From: Accumulibacter sp.
Lineage (GTDB): Bacteria; Pseudomonadota; Gammaproteobacteria; Burkholderiales; Rhodocyclaceae
Assembly: GCA_017302455.1 (NCBI GenBank)
Contig: JAFLDO010000019.1
Span: 26,916 to 90,915, forward strand
Reading direction: 5' to 3'
DNA length: 64,000 nt
In this document: one piece after another, positions 34,323 to 43,797 of the stretch
Layout: the number at the start of each line of letters is the position of its first letter
Numbering within the stretch: the stretch's first letter is position 1
The notes under the pieces: model-generated
The model's input: only the letters and a program-made list of their open reading frames with translations
Databases searched by the model: none
What the model was told of the DNA's origin: nothing
Translations under genes and position numbers: made by a program

Positions 34323-35623
34323 CGGCGTCCCCCGTCGGCACGGTAGCGCAGCGTCGGTTCGCGGTGCGAGAGGATGCCGCCTGGCTTCCAGATCATGATC
34401 AGGATCATCGCCGCGCCGAAGAGCAGCATCCGGTATTCGGCAAAGTCGCGTCCCAGTTCAGGCAAGAGGACCAGTACCAGCGAGGCGAGGACGACACCGA
34501 GCTGGCTGCCCATGCCGCCGAGCACGACAATCGCGAGAATGATCGCCGACTCGTTGAAGGTGAAGGACTCCGGCGAGATGAAGCCCTGGCGGGCGGCGAA
34601 GAAGACGCCGGCGAAGCCGCCGAGCATGGCGCCGATGGCGAACGCCGAGAGCTTGACGTTGCGCGCATTGATTCCCATCGCCTTGCAGGCAATCTCGTCC
34701 TCGCGAATCGCCTCCCAGGCGCGGCCGATCGGCAGCTTGCGCATCCGCGAGACGAAGAGATTGGTGAGCAAGGCCAGCGCGAGAATCAGGTAGTAGAGAA
34801 AGACGATCCGATGGTTGGTCGAAAACTCGAGGCCGAAGAACGAGGCGAAGGTCGGGTCGTCGCCGGGTGGTTTGAAAGGCAAGCCGAAGAACGACGGGCG
34901 CGGAATCGACGCGATGCCGTTCGGACCGCCGGACAGTTCGGTCCAGTTCACCAGGATGATGCGGATGATTTCGCCGAAACCGAGAGTCACGATCGCCAGA
35001 TAGTCGCCGCGCAGGCGCAGCGTCGGCCAGCCGAGGAGGATGCCGAAGCTGGCGGCGACCGCGCCGGCGAGCGGCAGCGCCTGCCAGAAGCCCCAGCCGA
35101 ACTGCGTCGAGAGCAGGCCGTAGGTGTAGGCACCGACGGCGTAGAAGGCGACGTAACCGAGATCGAGCAGGCCGGCCAGCCCGACGACCACATTCAGGCC
35201 CCAGCCGAGCATGACGTAGATCAGCACCGTGGTCGCCGTATCGACGACGTAGCGGTTCTCCGAGAAGAGCATCGGTAGCGCCACGGAGATGCCGAGCGCC
35301 GCCCAGCCGATCCAGGTCAACAGCGGGCTCGTCGCCTGATCGACGGTCGGTGCCGAGACGGCGCTGCGTTCGCGCGCCTGCTTGCGCGCCCGCAAGCGGT
35401 CGATGGCGTAGCGCAGGAGCAGGCGCCCGGCAAAGCAGACGCCGACGAAAATGCAAAGGGTCGGCCAGCGCGTGGCGATCCGCAGTGCTCCCCCCTGGTC
35501 GACGGTCGTCAGGCCGATCATCGGGATGCCGAGCAGGAGCGCAATGAAGGCGACTGCGGCGGCGTCCTTCAGACGTTCGGCGGGCGAGGTGCTGTGCTGC
35601 GCGAGGACGAGGGCGGCCATCAC
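34319..35623 (-). CDS. livM: Branched-chain amino-acid ABC transporter, permease LivM
   Basis: 434 residues, with eight to nine membrane helices. The LivM core (about 90-400) includes GLLDLGYVAFYAVGAYTYGLL, LRLRGDYLAIVTLGFGEI and the EAA-like loop REDEIACKAMGINARNVKL that contacts the ATPase. It is longer than a minimal LivM because of an N-terminal ~85-residue extension with two more helices, as in E. coli LivM. It overlaps livH and livG by 4 bp each. Confidence 0.94.
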   Translation of the reverse strand: MMAALVLAQHSTSPAERLKDAAAVAFIALLLGIPMIGLTTVDQGGALRIATRWPTLCIFVGVCFAGRLLLRYAIDRLRARKQARERSAVSAPTVDQATSPLLTWIGWAALGISVALPMLFSENRYVVDTATTVLIYVMLGWGLNVVVGLAGLLDLGYVAFYAVGAYTYGLLSTQFGWGFWQALPLAGAVAASFGILLGWPTLRLRGDYLAIVTLGFGEIIRIILVNWTELSGGPNGIASIPRPSFFGLPFKPPGDDPTFASFFGLEFSTNHRIVFLYYLILALALLTNLFVSRMRKLPIGRAWEAIREDEIACKAMGINARNVKLSAFAIGAMLGGFAGVFFAARQGFISPESFTFNESAIILAIVVLGGMGSQLGVVLASLVLVLLPELGRDFAEYRMLLFGAAMILIMIWKPGGILSHREPTLRYRADGGRR

Positions 35624-36534
35624 ACCTTCTCCACTTCAGGGCGCCCGAGCAGGCCGGAAGGGCGGAACATGAGCACCAGGATGAGGATCGTGAAGGTCGC
35701 CACGTCCTTATACTCGGCCGACAGATAGGCGGCCCAGAAGGCCTCGATCAGGCCGATCAGCAGGCCGCCGAGCATCGCCCCCGGCAACGAGCCGATACCG
35801 CCGAGGACGGCAGCGGTGAAGGCCTTGATACCGGCCACGAAGCCGATGAAGAAATCGACGACGCCGTAATAGACGGTGACCATGACGCCGGCGACGGCCG
35901 CCAGCGCGGCGCCGAGCATGAAGGTCAGGGAAATCGTCCGGTCGACATTGATGCCGAGCAGCGCCGTCATCGTCCGGTCCTGCTCGCACGAGCGTTGCTG
36001 GCGGCCGAAGGAGGTCTTCGTGATCAGCCAGGTGAAGCCGGCCATCAGCGCCACGGTGACGACGACGATGAGGACTTGCGAATAAGCCAGCCGCACCGTG
36101 AAGCCGTCGATGGTCAGGATGTCGATGCCGCCGACGAGTACCGGCGCGACCGGCTTGACGCGTGCGCCCTGCGTCAGTTGCACCATGTTCTGCAGGAAGA
36201 TCGACATGCCGATCGCCGAGATCAGCGGCGCCAGGCGCGTCGAGCCGCGCAGTGGCCGATAGGCCGTTCGCTCGACCGTCCAGCCATAGATCGAAGTGAA
36301 GAAGACGGCGACCAGCAGCACCACCAGCAGCGACAGCGGTACCGAACTGATGCCGAAGCTGGCGAGCAGCGTGAACACGGTTACCGCAATGAAGGCGCTG
36401 ACCATGTAGATGTCGCCATGCGCGAAGTTGATCATGCCGATGATCCCGTACACCATCGTGTAGCCGATGGCGATCAGACCATAGACGGCACCCAGGGTCA
36501 GGCCGTTGATCAGTTGCTGAAGTGCGAGAGCCAT
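35620..36534 (-). CDS. livH: Branched-chain amino-acid ABC transporter, permease LivH
   Basis: 304 residues, about eight membrane helices. Family segments are LINGLTLGAVYGLIAIGYTMVYGIIGMINFAHGD at the start, the EAA-like loop (SCEQDRTMTALLGINVDRT) and IGSLPGAMLGGLLIGLIEAF. It is the first gene of the livH-M-G-F(-eamA) operon. The binding protein LivK is encoded 7 kb away at 43.8 kb, so receptor and membrane parts are not contiguous. Confidence 0.95.
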   Translation of the reverse strand: MALALQQLINGLTLGAVYGLIAIGYTMVYGIIGMINFAHGDIYMVSAFIAVTVFTLLASFGISSVPLSLLVVLLVAVFFTSIYGWTVERTAYRPLRGSTRLAPLISAIGMSIFLQNMVQLTQGARVKPVAPVLVGGIDILTIDGFTVRLAYSQVLIVVVTVALMAGFTWLITKTSFGRQQRSCEQDRTMTALLGINVDRTISLTFMLGAALAAVAGVMVTVYYGVVDFFIGFVAGIKAFTAAVLGGIGSLPGAMLGGLLIGLIEAFWAAYLSAEYKDVATFTILILVLMFRPSGLLGRPEVEKV

Positions 36535-37059
36535 GCGTCTCCTCCTTGTTATCTACGCGTCAGCGATGCGTCTCGGCGTGGTGGGAGCGGGCGGCGAAGC
36601 CGAGCGTTGAGGCAGCTGGGGCACCAGCCGGCGTCGGCAGGCCCCTTCTTGGAGCGAGCGGCGACCGTGCCAGGCAGCGGGCTTCCCGACAGCATGTTAC
36701 GGTGCCCCGAGGTTTTTGTCATCCGCCACGCCGGCGTTGCCGCGCGCCGGCAAGTCATATGCCTGCGGCAACTCGCTCGCGGCGTGCGTTGTCTCAGGGG
36801 TGGTGACCTACCGATTGGCTCTGGGGACGACGACAGAGCCCCACGCGACAGGCGGGAGAGGGCGCGTCGCCGACACCCCGGCAACCGCGAGCGCGACGAT
36901 CTCGATCTCACCGAGTTTCTGCCGCAGCGCGTGGCGGCGGGCAGGTTGCCAGTACTGCAGCCTTCTCTGGCGCTGAACTCTCGTGCGTCGGCAAATCCGC
37001 AATTGGCGCGTGCGTGCTATTGCCTTAGAATCGCGGGCTCGATCTCTTGAGGACAAGCA
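36535..37059. other. 525-bp divergent intergenic region
   Basis: It separates livH (leftward) from the desaturase gene (rightward). No convincing gene is present; the open frames are Arg-rich and match nothing. It has dense short inverted repeats, such as GCCGGCG/CGCCGGC near 36730-36765, but no T-tract. The desaturase promoter lies at its right end. No clear promoter for livH was seen close to its start. Confidence 0.4.
37003..37031 (+). promoter_or_regulatory. Predicted sigma-70 promoter of the desaturase gene
   Basis: A -35 TTGGCG (37003-37008) and a -10 TAGAAT (37026-37031) are separated by 17 bp, placing the start site near 37038, about 22 bp before the ATG. The -10 matches 5 of 6 consensus bases, the -35 matches 4. 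Confidence 0.5.
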
Positions 37060-38223
37060 ATGTACGCGGGAATAGTCGATTGGCCCTGGTGGGCATACGT
37101 ATTGACCACACTGGCTCTGACGCACGTGACCATTGCTGCGGTGACCATTTTTCTGCACCGTCATCAGGCGCACCGTGCCCTGGATCTGCATCCGCTGGTC
37201 GCGCATTTTTTCCGCCTCTGGCTGTGGCTGAGCACCGGGATGGTGACCAAGGAGTGGGCGGCCATCCACCGCAAGCATCACGCCAAGTGCGAGACTGCCG
37301 AGGATCCGCACAGCCCGCAGGTTTTCGGCATCAACCGGGTGCTCTGGGGTGGCGTCTTCCTTTACGTCAAGGAGGCCAGGAACGGTGACACCCTGCAGCG
37401 CTACGGTCGGGGGACGCCGGACGACTGGCTCGAGAATCATCTGTACTCGCCATGGCACAAGCTCGGTATCGTGATCATGCTGGCCATCGACGTGGCGATC
37501 TTCGGCGTGTTTCCAGGGGTGCTGATCTGGCTGGTGCAGATGCTCTGGATTCCGTTCTGGGCGGCCGGGGTGATCAACGGTCTCGGCCATTTCTGGGGCT
37601 ACCGCAACTTCAATTCCCCCGACGCCAGCACCAACCTCTTCCCCTGGGGAATCCTCATCGGCGGCGAGGAACTGCACAACAACCATCACACCTTCGCCAC
37701 GTCGGCGAGATTGTCGAACCGCTGGTACGAATTCGACGTCGGTTGGCTCTACATCCGCATCCTGGCGGCGCTGCGCCTGGCGCATATCAAGAAGGTGGCG
37801 CCCCGGCCGCGACTCGGCACCCTGCGCCCGGTGGTGGATTTCGACACTTTGCAGGCGGTGATCGCCAACCGTTACGACGTCCTTTCGCGCTATGCCAAGT
37901 CGCTCAAGCAGGTCTATCGCGAAGAACTCGACAGATTGCAGGACGGCAATCGCTTCAAGGGCCTCAAGCGCTGGCTGGCCGCCGACGCCGGTGCCGTGCC
38001 GCAGGAAATGCGCGGACGGCTGGAATCGCTGCTCGGCGAGAGTCGGGCACTCGAAACGGCTTACGCCATGCGCCAGGAACTGGCAGCGGTCTGGGAACGT
38101 TCGAATGCGTCGCGCGAGCAACTGCTGCAGGCTCTGCAGGACTGGTGCGAGCGTGCCGAGAACTCGGGAGTTCGGCAACTGCAGGAACTGTCGATGCGCT
38201 TGCGCAGCTATGCGCTGGCCTGA
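37060..38223 (+). CDS. Membrane fatty-acid desaturase (delta-9 type)
   Basis: 387 residues. The three histidine boxes of membrane di-iron desaturases are intact: HRHQAHR (~residue 31), HRKHH (~70) and HNNHH (~207). Two pairs of membrane helices flank the boxes. It probably introduces a cis double bond into acyl chains (acyl-CoA or phospholipid) with O2 and an electron donor. The C-terminal ~150 residues are polar, helical and rich in Glu/Arg (coiled-coil-like), a known extension in proteobacterial members. dsbB follows by 12 bp. Confidence 0.9.
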   Translation: MYAGIVDWPWWAYVLTTLALTHVTIAAVTIFLHRHQAHRALDLHPLVAHFFRLWLWLSTGMVTKEWAAIHRKHHAKCETAEDPHSPQVFGINRVLWGGVFLYVKEARNGDTLQRYGRGTPDDWLENHLYSPWHKLGIVIMLAIDVAIFGVFPGVLIWLVQMLWIPFWAAGVINGLGHFWGYRNFNSPDASTNLFPWGILIGGEELHNNHHTFATSARLSNRWYEFDVGWLYIRILAALRLAHIKKVAPRPRLGTLRPVVDFDTLQAVIANRYDVLSRYAKSLKQVYREELDRLQDGNRFKGLKRWLAADAGAVPQEMRGRLESLLGESRALETAYAMRQELAAVWERSNASREQLLQALQDWCERAENSGVRQLQELSMRLRSYALA

Positions 38224-38235
38224 TCGCGCGGCTTG

Positions 38236-38739
38236 ATGCATCTCTCGCTGCGTGCCCGCTTTGGCCTGGTGGCGCTGGCGGCGTTTGGCCTGACTGCAGC
38301 CGGCTTGCTGATCGGGGAAGTAATGAATCTGCAACCATGTCCACTGTGCATCTTTCAGCGGCTACTGTATTTGCTGATCGGTTGTCTGGCGGTGGTCGGC
38401 GCGTTGCTTCCCGGCTGGGGACGCCTGTGGGCGGCGCTGCTTGGCCTGACCGCGGTGGGCGGGCTGGCGACTGCCGGTTACCAGAGCTGGCTGCAGTATT
38501 TTCCCACGGCGAGCATGGAGTGCGGTTTTGGTGAACCGACGCTGATCGAACAGATCGTCGACTGGTTCGGCGTTCTCTGGCCAGCCGTGTTCATGGCCAC
38601 TGGCTTCTGCTCGAGCAAGGACTGGATGTTTCTCGGCCTGTCGATGGCCAACTGGTCCGGTCTGTGTTTTCTGGCCTTTGCCATCGTTGCCGGGTCAATG
38701 CTGGCCAAGCCGGCCGCCGCTGGCGTTCGTGCCGCTTAG
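38236..38739 (+). CDS. dsbB: Disulfide bond formation protein B
   Basis: 167 residues, four membrane helices. The first redox pair is the CPLC motif in LQPCPLCIFQRLLY; the second pair is formed by MECGF and the Cys of TGFC, bridging the second periplasmic loop as in E. coli. DsbB reoxidises DsbA and passes electrons to quinone. ATG 38236 is used; a TTG directly before it is possible. It probably shares a transcript with the desaturase gene. Confidence 0.93.
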   Translation: MHLSLRARFGLVALAAFGLTAAGLLIGEVMNLQPCPLCIFQRLLYLLIGCLAVVGALLPGWGRLWAALLGLTAVGGLATAGYQSWLQYFPTASMECGFGEPTLIEQIVDWFGVLWPAVFMATGFCSSKDWMFLGLSMANWSGLCFLAFAIVAGSMLAKPAAAGVRAA

Positions 38740-38800
38740 CCGGTGATCGTGTAACTCGTCGTCGGGGTTTCGTTCGCGCCGCCACGCGCGGGCGCCGGTT

Positions 38801-39262
38801 TCATGACTGTCCGGTGCTGCCGAAACCGCCGTCACCGCGTGCGCTGGCGGCGAAGTCGTCGACGATGTTGAAGGACGCCTGCAATACGGGGACGATCACC
38901 AGTTGCGCCAGTCGATCGAGCGGCTGCAGGGTGAAGGGACGCTGACCGCGATTCCAGGTGGACACCATGATCTCGCCCTGATAGTCGGAGTCGATCAGCC
39001 CAACCAGATTGCCGAGCACGATTCCATGTTTGTGGCCCAGGCCGGAGCGCGGCAGGATCATGGCGGCAAGGCCCGGGTCGGCGAGATGAATCGCCATACC
39101 GGTGGGAATCAATACCGTTTCCCCCGGCTGAATGTCCATCGGAGTGGCGATGCAGGCGCGCAGGTCCAGGCCTGCCGCGCCGGCGGTCGCGTAGTGCGGA
39201 GGCTGGTCGCGCAGACGCGCGTCGAGCAGCTTGACGTCTATCCGGTGCTGGCTGGCGTGCAT
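38801..39262 (-). CDS. dut: dUTP diphosphatase
   Basis: 153 residues, trimeric dUTPase. Five family motifs are visible in order: [29 protein letters not shown], the RLAQLVI segment and the C-terminal GDGGFGSTG arm that closes over the active site. It makes dUMP for thymidylate synthesis and keeps uracil out of DNA. The gene overlaps the end of coaBC by 25 bp on the same strand, the common coaBC-dut order. Confidence 0.95.
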   Translation of the reverse strand: MHASQHRIDVKLLDARLRDQPPHYATAGAAGLDLRACIATPMDIQPGETVLIPTGMAIHLADPGLAAMILPRSGLGHKHGIVLGNLVGLIDSDYQGEIMVSTWNRGQRPFTLQPLDRLAQLVIVPVLQASFNIVDDFAASARGDGGFGSTGQS

Positions 39263-40455
39263 TGACGTTTCTCGAGCAGGGCGGCGATGTGCGCCACGAG
39301 GTGGCGCGCCAGATCAATCTTGGGCGCGACCGGCAGCGCGTGCTGGCCTTCGTCGTCGAAGAGGACCAGCCGGTTGTCGTCACCGCCAAAGCCGTCATGG
39401 ATCAGGTTGCCGACGATCAGTGGAATCTTCTTGCTGCGCCGCTTGCTCTCCGCGTACTCGGCCAGCTTCTCGCTTTCTGCAGCGAAGCCGACGCAGAGCG
39501 GCGGCGCCGGTAGCGCGGCGATCTCGCCGAGGATGTCGGGATTCTGCACCAGTTCGATCGCCGGTGGGGCAGCCTGGGCGGCCTTCTTGATCTTCTGGTC
39601 GAGCGGTTCGGCCGGTCGATAGTCGGCGACGGCCGCGACGGCAACGAAAACGTCGTTATCCGCAACCTGGCCGAGAACGGCGGCGTGCATCTGCAAGGCG
39701 CTGGTGACGCTGATGCGGGTGACGCCGCGCGGGCAGGGCAGGCTGACCGGACCGGAAACCAGCGTCACCTGTGCTCCTGCCTCGCGCGCCGCACGGGCGA
39801 TGGCGTAGCCCATCTTGCCCGACGACAGGTTGGTGATGCCGCGCACCGGGTCGATCGCCTCGAAGGTCGGCCCGGCGGTCAGCAGCAGGCGCTTGCCGGC
39901 CAGCAGCTGCGGCTGGAAGTGGGCGATCGTTTCGTCGACGATTTCCTCGGGCTCGAGCATGCGGCCGGGACCGGTCTCGCCGCAAGCCTGGTCGCCACAG
40001 GCCGGACCGATGACACTGACGCCGTCGCTGCGCAAGACGGCGATGTTGCGCCGCGTCGCCGGGTTCTCCCACATCTGGCGGTTCATGGCCGGAGCGACCA
40101 GTAGTGGGCAGTCACGCGCCAGGACCAGCGTCGTCAGCAGATCATCGGCCAGGCCGCCCGCCAGTTTGGCGAGAAAGTCGGCCGAGGCCGGCGCGACCAG
40201 TAGCGCGTCGGCTTCACGCGACAGGTCGATGTGCGCCATGTTGTTGGCCACCCGCGGGTCCCACTGGTCGGTGAACACGAGTTTTCCGGAGAGTGCCTGG
40301 AAGGTGACCGGCGTGACGAAATGCGTCGCCGCCTCGCTCATCACGACGTGCACCGAGGCGCCTTCCTTGATCAGCAGCCGGACCAGTTCGGCGGCCTTGT
40401 ACGCGGCGATGCCGCCGGTGATGCCGAGGACGATGCGTTTTCCTGCGAGCTCCAT
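39238..40455 (-). CDS. coaBC: Bifunctional phosphopantothenoylcysteine decarboxylase/synthase
   Basis: 405 residues. The N-terminal CoaC domain (1-~185) holds [16 protein letters not shown] and the substrate-binding [16 protein letters not shown]; its product-stabilising Cys is in [15 protein letters not shown]. The C-terminal CoaB domain (~190-405) has [26 protein letters not shown] and the dinucleotide-binding GFAAES. The protein makes 4'-phosphopantetheine from phosphopantothenate and cysteine for CoA synthesis. It is followed by dut. Confidence 0.95.
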   Translation of the reverse strand: MELAGKRIVLGITGGIAAYKAAELVRLLIKEGASVHVVMSEAATHFVTPVTFQALSGKLVFTDQWDPRVANNMAHIDLSREADALLVAPASADFLAKLAGGLADDLLTTLVLARDCPLLVAPAMNRQMWENPATRRNIAVLRSDGVSVIGPACGDQACGETGPGRMLEPEEIVDETIAHFQPQLLAGKRLLLTAGPTFEAIDPVRGITNLSSGKMGYAIARAAREAGAQVTLVSGPVSLPCPRGVTRISVTSALQMHAAVLGQVADNDVFVAVAAVADYRPAEPLDQKIKKAAQAAPPAIELVQNPDILGEIAALPAPPLCVGFAAESEKLAEYAESKRRSKKIPLIVGNLIHDGFGGDDNRLVLFDDEGQHALPVAPKIDLARHLVAHIAALLEKRQCTPASTG

Positions 40456-40521
40456 GAGCGCTGCTCTTCAGTCGTTGGTGAGAATGTGAAACTGCGGCAG
40501 CATTCTACTCCCGGATCTCCC

Positions 40522-43500
40522 TCAGTCGCCTGCGTCGAGCGCCATCAGCCCGGCATTGCCCCCGGCTGCCGTGGTGTCGACCGAGAGCGTGCGCTCGCTG
40601 GCGAAACGATACAGATAGTGCGGCCCGCCGGCCTTCGGACCGGTACCGGAAAGCCCCTCGCCGCCGAAAGGCTGGACGCCGACGACGGCGCCGATGACGT
40701 TGCGGTTGACGTAGGTATTGCCGACGTGCAGGCGGCTGGTGATGCGCCTGATCGTTTCGTCGATGCGGCTGTGGATGCCGAGCGTCAGGCCGTAGCCGGT
40801 GTTGGCGATGGTGTCGCATACCTGATCGAGATCCTCCGCCCGCCAGCGAATGATGTGCAGGATGGGCCCGAAGACTTCGCGTTCGAGTCGCGACAGGCTG
40901 TCGATCTCGTAGGCACGCGGCGCGAAGAAGGTGCCGTGCGCGGTCGCCTGCTCGTCGAGCGAACAGGTGTGGATAGACGTCGCAAAGCTGTCGAGCCAGC
41001 GGGAGTGCGCTGCCAGGATGCCGCGCGCGGCCTCGTCGATGACCGGGCCGACATCGGTGGCGATCTCGCTCGGGGTGCCGACGCGCAGCTCCTGCATCGC
41101 TCCGGCGAGCATCTCCTCGACCTTGTCGGCGATGTCGGACTGGATGAAGAGCACGCGCAGCGCCGAGCAGCGTTGTCCGGCCGAATTGAACGCCGAGGCC
41201 ACGACATCGCGGACGATCTGTTCGGGCAGCGCCGACGAATCGGCGATCAGCGCGTTCTGCCCGCCGGTTTCGGCGATCAGCGGCACGATCGGGCCATCCT
41301 TGTCAGCCAGGCTGCGCGCGATGATGCGGGCGACCTCGGTCGATCCGGTGAAAGCGACGCCAGCACACTCGCGGGCGGCGACCATCGCCGCGCCGATGCG
41401 GCCGTCGCCGGGCAGAAAGGCCAGCGCAGCGGCGGGGATGCCGGCCATGTGCAGCAGGTCGACCGCCAGCGCGGCGACCAGGGGCGTTTGCTCGGCCGGC
41501 TTGGCGACCACACAGTTGCCGGCGGCCAGCGCCGCGGCGATCTGGCCGACGAAGATGGCCAGCGGAAAATTCCATGGGCTGATGCAGACGAAGACCCCGC
41601 GGCCGTGCAGCGACAGACTGTTGCGCTCGCCGGTGGGACCAGGCAGGAGGATCGGCTCGGAGAATTTCTCACGCGCCTGTGCGGCGTAGTAACGACAGAA
41701 ATCGATGGCTTCGCGCACCTCGGAGACGGCGTCGGCCTGCGTCCGGCCACCTTCGCGGACGATCAGCGCGACCAGTTCCGGCAAGCGCCCCTGCATGCGC
41801 TCGGCGGCGCTGTCCAGCGCGGCCGCTCGCTCACTTGCGGGGGTGCCTTCCCAGGCCGGGAAGGCCGCCTGCGCGGTGGCCATGGCGTCGCCGACGTCGG
41901 CGATGCTGGCCTCGATCACCTGACCGACGACTTCGCGCTGATCGGCGGGCGACAGCACCGGCTTGCCGGCGCCGCCGCGCGGCTTGCCGCCGATCAACGG
42001 TGCGGCGACGTAACTGACGCGGGCGCTCTCCATGATGGCGCTGCGCAGGTCTTCGAGAATAGGTTTGTCGTTCATGTCCAGTCCTTCGCTGTTGGCGCGT
42101 TCGGCACCGAAGAGGTCGCGCGGCAGGGGAATGCGCGCCTGACGTTTGCTGGCCAGCGCGGCTGCTCTTTCAACGGGGTCGGCGATCAGCGCGGCGATCG
42201 GCAGCGTGGCGTCGGCAATGCGATTGACGAACGACGAGTTGGCGCCGTTCTCGAGTAGTCGGCGCACCAGGTAGCTGAGCAGATCTTCGTGACTGCCGAC
42301 AGGTGCGTAGACGCGGCAGGCGCGGCCCCACTTGTTCTCGCCGACGATCTGGTCGTACAGCTCTTCGCCCATTCCGTGCAGCCGTTGGTACTCCCATTCG
42401 TCGCTGCCGCCGGCGCTGACGGCGATCTCGGCAACGGCGGCCAGCGTGTGCGCGTTGTGCGTGGCGAACGCCGGGTAGAAAGCCGCCGGGTCGGCGAAGA
42501 GGCGTCTGGCGCAGGCCAGGTACGAGACGTCGCTCGACACCTTGCGCGTAAACACGGGGTAGTCGGAGAGTCCGCGCTCCTGCGCCATCTTGATTTCGGC
42601 GTCCCAATAGGCGCCTTTGCACAGGCGGACCATAAGTCGCCGGTTGGCGCGGTGCGCCAGGTCGGCGAGCCAGTCGATGACCGGCAGCGCGCGTTTTTGG
42701 TAGGCCTGGACGGCGAGCCCGAGGCCGTTCCAGCCGGCAAGTTCGGGGTCGATGGCCAGCGCCTCGATCAGGTCGAGCGATAGTTCCAGCCGATCGGCTT
42801 CCTCGGCGTCGATCGTGAAGCCGACGTTGCGCGCCTTGGCGCGCAGCGCCAGCGCCTTCACCGCCGGCAGCAGTTCGTGGCGAACGCGCGCCTCGTTGGC
42901 GACTTCATAGCGTGGGTGCAGCGCCGAGAGCTTGATCGAGATCGACGGCGCGTCGAAAGCTGGCCGGCCGGTCGCTGCCTTGCCGATGGCGGCGATGGCC
43001 TTGCTGTAGGACTCGAAATAGCGCAGCGCGTCGGCACCGGTGCGGGCCGATTCGCCGAGCATGTCGTAGGAGTGGCGGTAGCCGGCCTCCTCGGCGCTGC
43101 GCGCACGCTCGAGCGCCTCGTGGATGTCGCGTCCCATCACGAACTGCTTGCCGAGGATGCGCATCGCGGTGGTTACCGCCTGGCGGATGACCGGTTCACC
43201 GGCGCGCGCGACCAGGCGCTTGAAGGTGCCGCGCAGGTTGCGGTCGTCGTTGTCGAGATTGACGATGCGGCCAGTGAGCATCAGCGCCCAGGTGCCGGCG
43301 TTGACGAAGGTGCTGTGCGAGGCGCCGAGGCGCTTTTCCCACTCGGTGCTGCCGATCTTGTCGCGAATCAGGCGATCGACGGTCTCCGCGTCCGGAATGC
43401 GCAGCAACGCTTCGGCGAGGCACATCAGGACAACACCTTCGCGTGACGAGAGGTCGTAGGTGACTAGGAAGGCGTCGATGCCGCCGGTATTCAGGCGGCT

Positions 43501-43665
43501 GTCACGCACCGTCTGTACCAGCGGAGTGGCGCGTTGCTGGACTCCCTCCTGTTCGGCATGGCTGAAGCGGGCCAGATCGATCAGGTCATCGACGACCGCG
43601 GCTTCGTCGATTCGGTGATAATCCCGCAGACGTTGGCGTAAGGCATGGGTATTGGCGACGTTCAT
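40522..43665 (-). CDS. putA: Bifunctional proline dehydrogenase/P5C dehydrogenase PutA
   Basis: 1047 residues. It oxidises proline to glutamate: an FAD-dependent PRODH barrel (about 150-460, with DAEEADRLELSLDL and the RLCKGAYWDAEI flavin/substrate region) passes P5C to an aldehyde dehydrogenase domain (about 540-1040). Catalytic Cys lies in NSAGQRCSALRVL and the general base Glu in IAETGGQNAL. ATG 43665 gives a minimal PutA: there is no N-terminal ribbon-helix-helix domain and no long C-terminal extension, so it cannot repress itself as E. coli PutA does. livK lies upstream on the same strand. Confidence 0.95.
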   Translation of the reverse strand: MNVANTHALRQRLRDYHRIDEAAVVDDLIDLARFSHAEQEGVQQRATPLVQTVRDSRLNTGGIDAFLVTYDLSSREGVVLMCLAEALLRIPDAETVDRLIRDKIGSTEWEKRLGASHSTFVNAGTWALMLTGRIVNLDNDDRNLRGTFKRLVARAGEPVIRQAVTTAMRILGKQFVMGRDIHEALERARSAEEAGYRHSYDMLGESARTGADALRYFESYSKAIAAIGKAATGRPAFDAPSISIKLSALHPRYEVANEARVRHELLPAVKALALRAKARNVGFTIDAEEADRLELSLDLIEALAIDPELAGWNGLGLAVQAYQKRALPVIDWLADLAHRANRRLMVRLCKGAYWDAEIKMAQERGLSDYPVFTRKVSSDVSYLACARRLFADPAAFYPAFATHNAHTLAAVAEIAVSAGGSDEWEYQRLHGMGEELYDQIVGENKWGRACRVYAPVGSHEDLLSYLVRRLLENGANSSFVNRIADATLPIAALIADPVERAAALASKRQARIPLPRDLFGAERANSEGLDMNDKPILEDLRSAIMESARVSYVAAPLIGGKPRGGAGKPVLSPADQREVVGQVIEASIADVGDAMATAQAAFPAWEGTPASERAAALDSAAERMQGRLPELVALIVREGGRTQADAVSEVREAIDFCRYYAAQAREKFSEPILLPGPTGERNSLSLHGRGVFVCISPWNFPLAIFVGQIAAALAAGNCVVAKPAEQTPLVAALAVDLLHMAGIPAAALAFLPGDGRIGAAMVAARECAGVAFTGSTEVARIIARSLADKDGPIVPLIAETGGQNALIADSSALPEQIVRDVVASAFNSAGQRCSALRVLFIQSDIADKVEEMLAGAMQELRVGTPSEIATDVGPVIDEAARGILAAHSRWLDSFATSIHTCSLDEQATAHGTFFAPRAYEIDSLSRLEREVFGPILHIIRWRAEDLDQVCDTIANTGYGLTLGIHSRIDETIRRITSRLHVGNTYVNRNVIGAVVGVQPFGGEGLSGTGPKAGGPHYLYRFASERTLSVDTTAAGGNAGLMALDAGD

Positions 43666-43756
43666 GCTGCCTTCCAATCCGAATGGGCGTCGACACGGGG
43701 TGTCGCGCAGGGTACTTGAAATGTTCGTCCGCTGGCGGACAGGACTTCGCGGTCGT

Positions 43757-43792
43757 GGGCACACCGGGCGACGCCTGCCGCCCGGTGTGCCC
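43757..43792 (-). terminator. Strong hairpin after livK
   Basis: GGGCACACCGGGCG (43757-43770) pairs perfectly with CGCCCGGTGTGCCC (43779-43792) around an 8-nt loop, starting 5 bp past the livK stop codon. No T-run follows on the livK strand, so it may mainly protect the mRNA 3' end or end transcription with help. Confidence 0.5.
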
Positions 43793-43797
43793 GGCGA

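Noticed and set aside
40231..42258. Long open frame antisense to putA.
   Set aside because: It is the expected GC-rich shadow: third-position bias fits the putA frame, and the product is Asp/Arg/Gly-rich without any motif. The same holds for long frames antisense to ygiQ, korA, the GltD-like gene, the PAS-GGDEF-EAL gene, ccoN and ccoG.
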